DNA of 64,000 bases from Strigops habroptila (Eukaryota; Chordata; Aves; Psittaciformes; Psittacidae). Below the pieces are notes generated by a model. The model was given only the letters and a program-made list of their open reading frames with translations, searched no databases and was not told the origin of the DNA. Position numbers and translations under genes: made by a program. Numbering within the stretch: position 1 is the stretch's first letter; the number at the start of each line of letters is the position of its first letter. The DNA is taken from contig NC_044289.2 of the NCBI RefSeq assembly GCF_004027225.2, forward strand, positions 11,804,354 through 11,868,353, read 5' to 3'. Positions 11,916 through 22,910 of the stretch are shown here, in pieces.

Positions 11916-12178
11916 TGTGTGCTGCCTCTGACACTGTATGGGAGGGGGTAAGGGGAATTCCACAAGCAGAGGAAGGTGGGGAAGAAACTGCGCAGGGCAA
12001 GAGGCTGTGTGGCTTGGTACAAGGGCCATAATCTCTCCTAGTGAGTTAAGAATGTTGTTACTGTAGGATGTCTGGCTCGGAAAGCTCCCCTTAAAAGCAT
12101 GGTGATTTTAAAGTTAGTCCAGTATGTGCAGAAACAGCAAAGCAGAGATTAAATCTTCCCTTCGTCTCTGCTGTGGGA

Positions 12179-12412
12179 TCATAGAATAGTTAGGGTTGGA
12201 AAGGACCTAAAGATCATCTAGTTCCAAACCCCTGCCATGGGCAGGGACACTTCACACTAAACCGTGTCGCCCAAGACTGTCCAACCTGGCCTTGAACACT
12301 GCCAGGGATGGAGCATTTACCACTTCTTTGGGCAACCTGTTCCAGTGCCTCACCACCCTCACGGTAAACTTCTGTTTAAGAACCTCTTCCTTATATCTAA
12401 CCTGAACTTCCC
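12179..12412 (-). mobile_element. CR1 LINE, 3' end (minus orientation, older subfamily)
   Basis: The plus strand shows the inverted CR1 terminus 'tagggttggaaaggacct' near 12,190, then 'ccaacctggccttgaacact' near 12,281-12,300 and the 'cctcaccaccctcacggtaa' block near 12,347-12,366. It fades after 'aacctgaacttcc'. It has a distinct middle ('aaaccgtgtcgcccaag') compared with the copies at 1 and 5845, so it is a different subfamily. Confidence 0.88.
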
Positions 12413-15400
12413 AACTTCACCCAGATGAATGACCCACAAGTCTTTTGCCTTATTCTGGCTGCAAGTCCTGTTTTTATAGCCCTGAAATTCAGTGATTCCA
12501 TACACAAGAGCAAACTGCCTCCACCTGCCAGCACCACCCTTCCTGTTGTTCAGTAAATTATAGGGACTGTGAAGGAATGTGCCCATGAGCAGCCTGGCCC
12601 CAGCCTACAGCGCCCAGCTCAGAACCCTCAGGCATTACTGCAGGTCCAAAATAGTCTTTATACCTATCCAGCCTTGTGGAGTCCATTAACTACAAAGGCC
12701 TGAAGAACAGGTTGAACGAGCAGCCACAAAGGCTGGCCTAGATATATTTATTCTTCATCAGTGCAGACGAGGGGGATGTTCTGCCCTCTAAGGTGTCCAC
12801 ACTCCCATAACCTGTTATGCAGCCACTGCTCAAGGAGAAGTCCTTCTTGTTTTCTGCACTACATTTTTGTCTTCATCTTTGTACCGAGAGCAGAGTAAAT
12901 GTGGCCAGGGATGGGAATTTACCTGTGCAGCCATCCAGCGCAAGGCCTTATTTAGTTGTCAATTTTTGCTTGAAATGCACAAGCACAAGGTCTGAGCTCA
13001 GCAGGAACCCATTTTGCTGTCATGGCTTGGTCCCAGCACTGGAGCATCCCCAAGGAAAGAGACAAAGTAAACAAGAGCTGTGCAGGCATCTTTACAACCC
13101 CCTAGTACAAGTGAAGAACCAGGCACAGAAGGGTTGCAGATCTGGTTTCCAAAGCTCCCACCATCACTCAGCATCTCCCTGCTAAGAACCTCCAGCTGAG
13201 ATCACGGGGCTCACTCAGACATCAGCTCCTTGTCATGTCATTTCTATTTTCTTTTATTTCTTCATGTTGATGGTCTCTCTGTCCCCAATCCCCTCTGATA
13301 AGAGAAAGAAATGAACTATTGATTCACATATGACACTCAGCATTTCAGAAGGGGAAAACTCTCCTATCCCTTGCTCTCCTATCCCTATTCCCCTTGCAAG
13401 TGGGAATAATCAGGCTTAAATGTTGTGATTTGTGCTCCACCTGGGGCTGGTTTGGACCTGAGTGGGGTATTTAAGTACAGGGCCGGGGGGATGGTTCTTA
13501 ATAGAACAGTTCATGACTATATAGTGTATGAGCTCTTCCTGTATCTTTCCCGTGGCCGGGCACACCTGCTCTGCAGGTTAACTATCCTCTGGGTAAGAAA
13601 ACATTAATTTGGCTGTTTCTATTCTTCCTCACTGTCATCTCCATGCAGGTGTCTGGAGTGTGGGACTCAGTTTTCCATGTGGACCCTGAGATTTTCAATG
13701 TATTTTCCTATTTTTATTTCCCCTTCTCTCCCACTGATTATTCTAGGAACAAAATGATTTTTTCCCTTTTCCTTGGCAAGTGCTCCAGGCCTGCTGCCTA
13801 CCTCAGAGATGGGCCACCCAACTCACTGTGTGGACCACTGTGTAGCCCTGGGCTTGGGTCCTTATCTGGCTCTCTATCCCTGGGGACCCTTTGCTCAGAC
13901 AAGAAATGGACCTTTGCATGCTCCACAGAGAACCTGTAGCACCCATCCATGGGAAGCTCTGCTCTGAGCAGACCTTGCATGGTCTCTTGCCCTGCAGAGC
14001 ATCCCAGCTGTGGCTCAGACAGAAAGAGGAGGTGGGAGAAGTGTGTTGTGCTCCAAGTGGGGACTGAGCTCAAGGGTTGCTGCCCTTGGTTGAGAGTGGC
14101 TTAGCAATGTGTTTCCCTGCCTGCCAGAAACAGCCTGTGATTTTGACCCATAGGACTTCTCTGCAGTATTGTGGAGCTTCAATTCACCAGGATGCACAAG
14201 GTGCTTGGAGTGCCTGAGGAGGAAGGTACTTGAAGAGCAGCCAATTAGCTCGATATAATAAGTCTTAAATACTTCCCTTGTCATCCCCCTCTTCTAGCTG
14301 GTGCTGGTCTTTGTGCTCAGGCGTGCATTCAGGTTTCTATAGGCATTCACTCCTGTTTCTTTGCCTGTGTGATTACTTGTAATTCCTGTTTAAATTCTTC
14401 TCATTTTCACAGTGTAATTAGGCAGAGGAGTGGCTTTTGTTCTGCAGTCAAAAAGCAATTAGCTGTGCTTTTTGCTTCATAGTTGTTTTTTAATTAGGAC
14501 TTTGTTGATGGCTTTTGTCCTCAGTAGAAAATAGGGGCTGAGGCGTTTATGTGCTGGAGGGGCTGCCCTCAGGGGCTACCCTTCCTGGTGAGGTGCAGGA
14601 CCTGTGGAGGTGGCACAGAGGTGCTCCCTATTGCGTTCCCATCCTCTGCTCACTGCAACCAGGGGCCTTTCGCTTGCCCTCAGGGTTGATGTAACTTTCA
14701 CTCACGTTTGGGTTTGCCCACTTTCCCTTCTTTAGGATGCCAGTATTTGACTCTAAGTATTTCCTGGCACCTTCCTATGGGGCTGAGGCATCTGCCTCCA
14801 GCAAGCCCTATCCCTTACTCCCATCTGTAACCATGTGCCAGCTATTGAGCTTCTGTCCCAAGGTGTTTGTGCATGGGTTGCATTGTGCATTTGGTGCCAG
14901 CACAGCTGAGGATAGAGACCTCTGCAGGAACACATGCTGGTATTAGGCAGCTCCCTAGGACTGAGAAGATGTGCTGTGAAATCCAATTGCTTCCAAAGAT
15001 GCTTGTTATTCTGTAAGTGATAGCAACATCCACACATGTTGTGAAGGAAATGAGTACAGGCCTGGCACTTAAATCTATCACACCAGGACATGTGTAGTTG
15101 CTCTGTCCTTTGCAGGTCAGGGAAAGCCGGGTCCCCTGTGTCCTGTAAAGAGGCAGCTTCAAGTGAAGGATTCATTTCAAACGAGGAATAGTAAAAGGGT
15201 CCCCACTCGTGGCTGTGATAATGCAGCTCTCCTGATACACTGGGGAGGAGAGCACCAACCCCATGTGGTGGGTCTGGGCAGCAAGGCACCATGGCAGAGC
15301 TGTGCTGAGCACCAGCCTGTCTCTTCTCTGTTGAGTTTCCAGGGAGGGGTGGAAGTGAAGGAGCGGGGCTGGCTGCTCTGAGAAGCACCTCTCTGGATGG

Positions 15401-15423
15401 CACAGCCTCGGTATCTTGATTTT
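12413..15423. other. Intergenic sequence, no gene recognised
   Basis: About 3 kb without a recognised gene or repeat. The part near 14,390-14,530 is AT-rich with several TAATTA/TTAATTAG-like homeodomain words and may be regulatory. Open frames here are short and show no domain. Confidence 0.55.
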
Positions 15424-15499
15424 TAGAATCGTAGAATGGTTTGGGTTGGAAAGGACCTTATGATCATCTAGTTCCCACCCCCTGCCATGTGCAGGGCCC
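15424..15499 (-). mobile_element. CR1 LINE, very short 3' fragment (minus orientation)
   Basis: Only the inverted terminal block of CR1 remains: 'agaatcgtagaatggtttgg' followed by 'ttggaaaggacctta', 'gatcatctagttcc' and the 'cccctgcca' word. The copy is truncated after ~75 bp, a common fate of CR1 insertions. Confidence 0.85.
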
Positions 15500-16464
15500 T
15501 CTGCTTCATTGTGCTTCATTTTGCTGGCTCTGCTCCCTTCAGGTAAAATCATAGCTTTTTGCATGCAAGTTCAGGTCATTCTTGATCTGTGCAGAAGAGA
15601 TCTGTATCCCCCTTCCTCTGCAGCCCTCATTTCTAGCCTGTGATCTGCATCTCCTGCCCGTAGTTTCCATCCTTTATCCACTGCAATCAGTTTAATTGCA
15701 GCATAAGTGTGTGCACCCATGTAGTGTTTTGCAGCAGTATCTCAGTGTTTGGTGGAAAAAGAAACCAGAGGGTGCCCACATCCTCCATGGGAGCTGCAGA
15801 GGGTGCCTGATGTGAGCCCTGGCAGCTCTTGGGCATCCCTGGCACACATGCCCAGCTCTGCCCACAGCTGATTTCACTTCATCCCTGGCATGGCTGGTGG
15901 TGGGAGCCAGTTTTGGCTTTTCACCAGGCAGCTGGACCCTGGGAGCTGCTTCACCCACCAGCATCAGTACAACTCTCGTGCTACACCTGCCCTCCCTGAG
16001 TGGCTGCTGGGATTAACTGAGCACTTCCCCGTAAGGAGCACTGTCAGTGCTGTTAGGCAGAACACAAAATACAAGATGTCGTGCCTGCATTGATTTGTTC
16101 ACTGTGTGAGCAGTGCTAAGCCAGGTGGTTTTGGGGCTGATTCTGTTGGAAGATGCAAGACAATGACATGTTTAAAATCCTTTCGGGGAGCTTGGCATGA
16201 GGCAGATGTCATGATGGGGAGGGCAGACAGCCACCACCAGCCCAGGATCCCACAGGGGCTGATACAGCACAGGGACAAGGTGCTGATGGTCACTCTTGCC
16301 ATGGGGATCCAGGGGTCTTGGCTGACACATGGGCAGCCTCTCAGCACGCTGCCCCCATAGAGCTGCAGCTGAGGCCAGGCAGGGATGTGTCCATGACAAA
16401 CCACCCAAACCATCCTCCCTCTGGCTTTTTCTTCTCTTTAAGGTTTGTCATATAATGGGCACAA

Positions 16465-16560
16465 TTGTTAGTTCAATGTTAGATTCAATGTTATGAGCAG
16501 CAGGTTCTTTCAGATGAAGATTATTTGCATGTAATAACACAAGGATCCATCTGTGGACCG
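16465..16560. promoter_or_regulatory. Candidate regulatory patch with an octamer
   Basis: A repeat-free patch with a perfect POU octamer ATTTGCAT at 16,523-16,530. About 30 bp upstream a 10-bp direct repeat, 'ttcaatgtta', occurs at 16,472-16,481 and 16,484-16,493 (period 12). No repeat family overlaps it. Function is inferred from motifs only. Confidence 0.25.
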
Positions 16561-18144
16561 GCTCTCCTGGAGAATAATGACATCTCTCGCTGTGCAGGGA
16601 GCCAGGACAAAACCCACTCCCTGTTTGTAATCCCCTGGAAGCCACTAAATAGCACTTGAGCAGGGTGTAAGCGGGGCACGGCTGTGTGCCAGACCTCTCC
16701 CTGCAGCAGAGGATGTTATCCCAGATGCATTATTCAACAAAAGGTGTCAGTCCAGCTTTTTGCACTCGCTGAAAGCGAAATCACAGCCATTTGAAGCAGG
16801 CTTTTTGGAAACTAAAATTATCTTCACATCATATTTCTTCTCCAGTAATGCCAGCATTAAATTTTCCTCAAATTCTGAGTCAGACGTCAGGAAAAAGGGT
16901 AAAAATGTAATTGGCTCAAAAATCGTAAAATTTAGGAAAGGATCACGGTGTCAGGCTGTTTTTCTCTCTTCTACTGTCTCTAAGCCTTTAAGACACTCTG
17001 GAGCCATGGTTTTGTGTGGGGGTTTGCAAGGAGCTGTAGAAATTTCCTGTTCCTTTATGTTTTAAAAGGCCAGTGCTTACCTATTTTGGTGCCTGCAGTC
17101 ATTGTCTGGCCAGCAGAACGCTGATGCTGCTGCAGGGGTCCTTCCTTCACCACTTCTTAATGTATCTCCTCTAATGATTGTAAAAGCTGAGTTCTTATCA
17201 TGATAACCAGCAGCTGAATGTAAAATGAACAGAAACAAACCTGCCTGTTCCCTGATGATGGCAAGAAAAGCAGCAGCCATGGGTGCAGGGTTTCCCCTCC
17301 TGGGGTTTTTGCATCCTGGTGTCATCTCCCTCGTCTGTGTGCTGGCTGTGGTGGGGATGGGGATGTGGCAGGGAGGTGCTGCCTCCTGTGTCCCCCCTGC
17401 CCACAGCCAGGACCACTTCAACCATCCTGCCCTCCATCTGCTGGGGGAGCTGACTCCTCAGGCTCAGCATCTTCTCATGGCAACTCCTGACCATCTGCCT
17501 GCTCCCCCATCATACAGGAGCTCCCCGAGCCTCTGCCCTCACTCCTGCAGCAAACCAGCCCTGATGAGACAGCACATACCCACAGCCACAGGCTGGAGCT
17601 TGCAAAAGATCAAACCTGCCTCTTTATTTGAGTGAAGACACAGCAGGAATTGCCACTGTCTTTTCCAGAGCTGGTTTGCTGAACATGTCATCAGCACAGG
17701 GCAGTCTCTCGATCCGTGTGTGCTGCAATAGCAGTGCAGGTGTGCTATTTATAAGGTATAATACCATTTGATCAACTCCAGCAGTTGTGGATGAAACCAT
17801 ATCTGGCTCGACTTGCAAATGATAAGTCATGTCGAGGTGTTTTTTGGGGATGGATTTTTATTTTCTGTTAAAAATGAAAAGGAGGGTGATGTGATTGGAA
17901 ATGTCAGGCTTTGTGTGGCGGGGGCGGGATGCCTGTGATTTCTCAGCCGGAGTAAAACTGTGTTATTGAGAAGCTCTAAAGACAGACAAGCTGAAAACAT
18001 GGGGTTTTTTAAACAACACACAAGAGGTTTACAATCTGTCACATGCATCTAATTGGCTTTTATTATATGTGCATGCTGATAGCTTCCAAATATGCGCCCA
18101 ATCATTCATCCCCTGCCGCTGCACAGAACTCATTGCCTCCTGTG

Positions 18145-18162
18145 GCTGCTGCTGCTGCTGCT
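18145..18162. repeat. (GCT)6 trinucleotide microsatellite
   Basis: Six uninterrupted GCT units. They create short alanine, leucine or cysteine runs in chance open frames, but no gene is supported here. Confidence 0.9.
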
Positions 18163-21100
18163 AACCAGCTCTACTGCACCTCTGCTCCAACCACCTCTTC
18201 TCACCATTCCCCCTTGGAGATGGAGACCCTTTTCACTGGTGTTCATCATACTGCAGTAAGACTGCAAGGCCTCTAGAGTGCTGTGCAGAGAGAGGAATGG
18301 TTGTTCTTCTGGAAGAACTGTGATGTGAGGATAAATTAATGAATGATCAGAGAAGTGAAGTCATCGGCTGCTGACTGTTCGATGTGCCACTGCACCAAGG
18401 GAAGGATCATCTGCAGGTGCCAGAGAGCACCTTTGGGCCAGCAACACACAGTACAACCCCCTCTGTGGCTGTAACCTCCTTTGCCCACCCACATTTGCTC
18501 CCCACAACAAGGCAAAGCGCAACCCTCCTTCCATCTAACCTCTCATTCAGGAGGTCCAAATGATCTGAGATATCCCAGCTCACCCAAGACACACTTTTCC
18601 TCCAGGAATCTTCTCCGGAGCTGTTTCACTGAAATCAGACTTTTTATATGAATCGTCAGTGTCAGTGGCTTCTGGTTTTGAAAAGAGAAGTTCTTAAAAA
18701 ATCCTTTCTTTAAAACACCTTTTTATTCCGAGAGTGTATGTTTCTATTGTGAAAGATATAAAGCAACATTTTAAAGTATCGGAAGGAAATGTACTGACTT
18801 TGTTGAAATATATAACTTCCAAAATGGTTTTTGGTTTGAAAATATGAATGTGGTTTTTATTCTTTTACCTTGAGGTTTTGAAGAGACTAAAGAAAACATC
18901 ATGACAGTTTAAATTTCCCTGGTTTGGCCTAGAAGACAGAAGTGTTTTCCCTTCTGCAGGAGAAGCAAATGAAAGCCAGCAGGTCCTCAGTGCCAGCCTT
19001 TCTCATGACCCACAGCCGTGGGCAGCACTGAAGTGCAGCAGATCCTGGGGTGAAGCGTGAGGAGTTAATCCTGCCATTGAAGCGGCAGAAGAATTCCCCA
19101 TCACACGGATCCTCACTGGCAAATGTCTCCGTGCTGGGAGGTTTAAGATGAAGAGTCAGACCAGCCTCTTGCAGAGGTGAAATGGATGTGGAAAGTGTCT
19201 CTGGGCTTCCCCTGAGAGGTGGGGTTCATGTCAGAAGTGCTCCAGAGCAAAACAAAGACCCTGTGGGACCTGCTTGTGCAGTGCTCTGCGTGGAGCCCGT
19301 CTGCTCCTGTGTACCCAGGGCTTGTACAAGCCACAGTCTCACTGCTTTCCCCTGTGGCTGATCACCCTGATCAGTGTGAAACCCACAGCCCCGCCCAGAG
19401 CTTGGCTCGCTGTGGCACGGGGCTGGGGTCCAGCAGCCGTTCACACTGCTCCCTGCTGGAGCCCCTCATCCCGCAGGCTGGCAAAGAGCAAAGCACTCCC
19501 CACTTACCCTGCAGAGGCAGGCTAGGAAGGCTGATGCAAGCTCAGAGAGCCAAGGGCAGCATCCCTGGGTAAACAGCACTCTTTTATTAGCTGAGGACAA
19601 AATGTGCATGTTCTGAGAACCCACACAGCGCTCTTGGTGCTCAGGGTTGTGTTTGCTCCACATCTGCACCCCAGGAGAGCGTGGCTGTCCTGAGCCATCC
19701 TGACCCATAGCACAGTACAAGCTGGGGTGCCTGGGGCAGGGATCGTGCTGGGCCCTTCTCTGTGCTTGGTGGAAGCCTGGCAGGCTTTGAAGAGCTGTAT
19801 GAGCATCAACCTGCTGGCAGCGCTCCCGGGTGAGATGGGGACATGGTTGTCGGGGCCCGGCAGCGTTGCTGATGGAAAGCCTTTCTTTGTGCAAGAAAAG
19901 CTTCCAGAGCAGCTTCCTCCCTGACTCTCTCCTTTTCTATTTTGAAGGTGCTGCAGAGATGCCTGTGCTTTCAGAAGCCGTCTTGGCTGGGAGTTAACTT
20001 GAGGCCAGGCTGAGCAAATCTGCTGGAAGTGCCTTGGCAGGTCTCTTATCTGCCTGGTGCTAATCCCTCTAGATTGAGAGAGAAGGAAAATGAAGCAAAC
20101 CTCACATCCTAATGACCAGGATTTGCTTATCATGTTTCCTTCTTTCCAGGGCTTCCTGATTTCTTTCCCTCTCACCTGTCAGGAAAGATAGCACTAATGC
20201 AGTGCTGAAATGGGCAGAGCAGGGTGAGAGTGGCTGATGCTGAGTCAGACATCACGTTTCAGGGGAGCTATGCCAGAGAGGAAGAAACAAAATCAGGTGG
20301 ACAAAACCTGATGTGAGGCTCAAGGCATCTCCTGCCTCCTGTCTCACCTTGGGCAAGTCACTTCTGCCTCAGTTTCTCCTCTGGGGTGGGTTCACACTGA
20401 GTGCTTTCATCTGCCAGTTGAACTGGGGGCTGGAGGGCAGTGCTGCCCAAAGGGATCTGTGCTGGGATGATGAGGACTGAGTCTGGAGCACAGAGCAAAC
20501 CCTGCACCCATCACACCCCTCCTGGGCAGGAGGGAAGGCTCATGGATGCCCTTTGTTTGTCTAGAGGCGATTTTTCCCAGTGCAATGTTAGCTCTCTGCC
20601 TGTTAATGCATCTGTGGTGAAAATTGGCTGCCAGACACCCAGGCAGGGGGCACAGGGATGGAGAGCAGCCTGGGGACATGAAAATGGAGCATGGGTTTAA
20701 CCCTGCTGCCTTCTGCAGAAGGGCCCTTTCAAATGGCAACACCAGCTCCTCTGTGCTACGTCCATCTACCTCAGCCTGATGTGCAGACAAGCCCCCTTCT
20801 CCCCAGGGAGGAGGAAGCCGTGGGGTTCACTGCCCCATGGGGTGAGCCTGCTGCTGGTCTTGCTGTGAGGAAGAGCACTAAAGAAGCTCCCCAATGTCCA
20901 AAACCCACTCTGGTGTCTGGCTATGGAGAGCCCATTAATGTGATGCTGGCTCTGGCCATGATTGGGTGCTCCAGAGGAAGCTGTGGGCATCCCACATTAG
21001 CTGATGGGGAAAATCTGCATCAAGCTTTAGATGTCCTCTTGAGCTATGAGCACCATAGGAACTAGTTACAAGAGGTCAAGCACAAACACTATTGCCAAGA

Positions 21101-22685
21101 AAAGCAGAGGTAGTACAAATGACACTTTGCTTTTAAGAGCAATTAATACTTTCAAACACTAATGAACACCACCTCATTAATCCCACTCTCAACAACCAGT
21201 TACGTTCACTATGATTTTGTGCACTGCCTGCTACATTGCAAAATCTACCCTGTTTCACTGCAAAATGAACATCCCAATCTTCTAGTATTTTACTCAATTT
21301 CTGAGTTAGGATAGAATTCAACCAAAAAAGGCAAAGCACTCCTTTCTTCCTTGTCACCATCCTTCCTTGAGCAGAAGTGTTAGAACTGGCTGGCAGTCAC
21401 TGGGCTGCTTCAGTCACGGTGCCATCCTCTTTATTATCTGGCCGATACCTCAGTGAGAGAGGAAGAAATCAAGTGCAAGGGAGCTGCTGCACCATGACCT
21501 TGCAGATGGGCTTGTTCATAGGAGATGGAGAAAGACCTATGCTTGTACCAGCACCGTTGCAAAGGGTGCACAGCCTCTTGCTGTGCCTCAGTTTCCTTGT
21601 GTGTAAAACATTGCTATGTCCTGCTTTGTTGTCAGTGTACATCACCATTGTGCTCAGGGATGACAGGTAAGCAGATCTCATTTACATTCAATGATCAAAG
21701 CTCCTATATTACCGGAAGTGAGGTCAAAAAAGGCCAAAGTTCCCTGGTTTTCTCATCAGTATTCCTGTTAATGACTGCAGTTAACCCCCTTTGCCCTCAC
21801 TTGAGATGGATCTGGCTTTTTAGATGCTCTTTTATAGGCCTTAATTATCTATAAATTTCCCCTTCTCCCAGCCTGGAGGTCTGGCACATCTGAGCGGGCT
21901 TGCTGTTGTTTGTCTTCATTTCCATTCATGCTGTCTTTGCTGTGTCAGCCAGAGCATTAGTCAGCCCAATCTCTGCTGAGGGCCAGGGCTGCTCCCCCAG
22001 CCCTCCCTGCACTGCAGAGCAGCTCCCCAGGGCTCACCTCTGCTTCAGCCCAGCAGCCCATGCACTGCAGTGCATAGGGAGGGATCTGAACCCCTTTCCC
22101 TCCTTGCCCCTTTTTGTTATCTGACCTGCCTTTCTGAGAGCAAAGCCCTCTCCCTTCTCATGCACTTGTGATCCAGTTCAACATGTTTGCTGTTTTATGA
22201 ACACGAGTTGCTCATACGACATATCTCAACCTTACGGGGGTGTTTTGGGGGTATTTTCAATGCAGACAAATGGGCTCTGGAACAGGAAGAGGGAAACAAA
22301 ACACTTCCAGAGCCACTCAGCTGACGGCAGCCTAAAACCTTGCAAGGATCCTTTAGAAACGCTGCTGCTGCTTGCACATGTGCAGAGCAGCACTGAGAGC
22401 AGCGTGTCGCAGGGAGGCTCCTCTGCGGCAGGAGGAGTAGCCAGGATGGAAGGACACAATCTGTGTGTGTTCACAGCGTGGGCTGTGCTGGTCACAGGAC
22501 CTGTGAGCATCCCTCCAGGGAAGGCTGGAGTTGGGATCCTGCATGCCACAGATGTGTATTGGCAGAGCTGGAGAAACGGAGCTGAAAACACCACCAGCTG
22601 ACTATGGCTTTTCCCACATCACGGAGGAGCTGACAGCCTTTTCTTTACACATCTGGAGGTGTTAAGTGACTGACTTGACTCAACA

Positions 22686-22910
22686 AAGATCCACAGGATT
22701 GCTGAGGTTTGAAAGCAGGACTAAAGGTGTCCCATTCAACCCTCTGCTGAAAGCACAGTCAAGGAGAACAGGTTGGTCAGGGCCATATCCAGTTGGGCTT
22801 TGAGTAGCTCCAGTGATGGAAACTCTACAACCTCTCTGGGCAACCTGCTCTGTGTTCAACCACTCTCACAGTAAAACAGCTTTTTCTTATATTTAAGTAG
22901 AATTTTCTGG
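22686..22910 (-). mobile_element. CR1 LINE, old 3' fragment (minus orientation)
   Basis: The inverted order of an older CR1 subfamily is visible. 'tcaaccctctgctgaaagca' near 22,736-22,755 comes first, then 'cagggccatatccagttggg' near 22,778 and 'acaacctctctgggcaacct' near 22,828-22,847. 'ctcacagtaaaacagctttt' near 22,864-22,883 is the last clear block. Divergence is high and the terminal block is barely recognisable, so this is an ancient copy. Confidence 0.85.

Larger units (their letters stand above)
6224..12178. other. Intergenic sequence with candidate regulatory patches
   Basis: About 6 kb with no recognised gene. Open frames of up to 163 codons exist on both strands around 6,200-8,000, but they overlap each other in GC-rich sequence and have no domain. 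Two low-complexity TTTGGG-like tracts lie near 7339-7364 (complement) and 8818-8842. AT-richer repeat-free patches at 7195-7335, 8100-8330 and 11,690-11,915 look like possible enhancers. Confidence 0.55.
15500..22685. other. Intergenic sequence, no gene recognised
   Basis: About 7.2 kb with no recognised gene. Repeat-free AT-rich patches occur at 16,465-17,010 and 18,640-18,920. A (GCT)6 microsatellite lies at 18,145-18,162. Open frames of 130-220 codons at 19,470-20,175 overlap each other on opposite strands and are judged spurious. Confidence 0.55.

Noticed and set aside
20238..20248. MARE-like word TGCTGAGTCAG
   Set aside because: A single 11/13 match with no supporting cluster; expected by chance in 64 kb.
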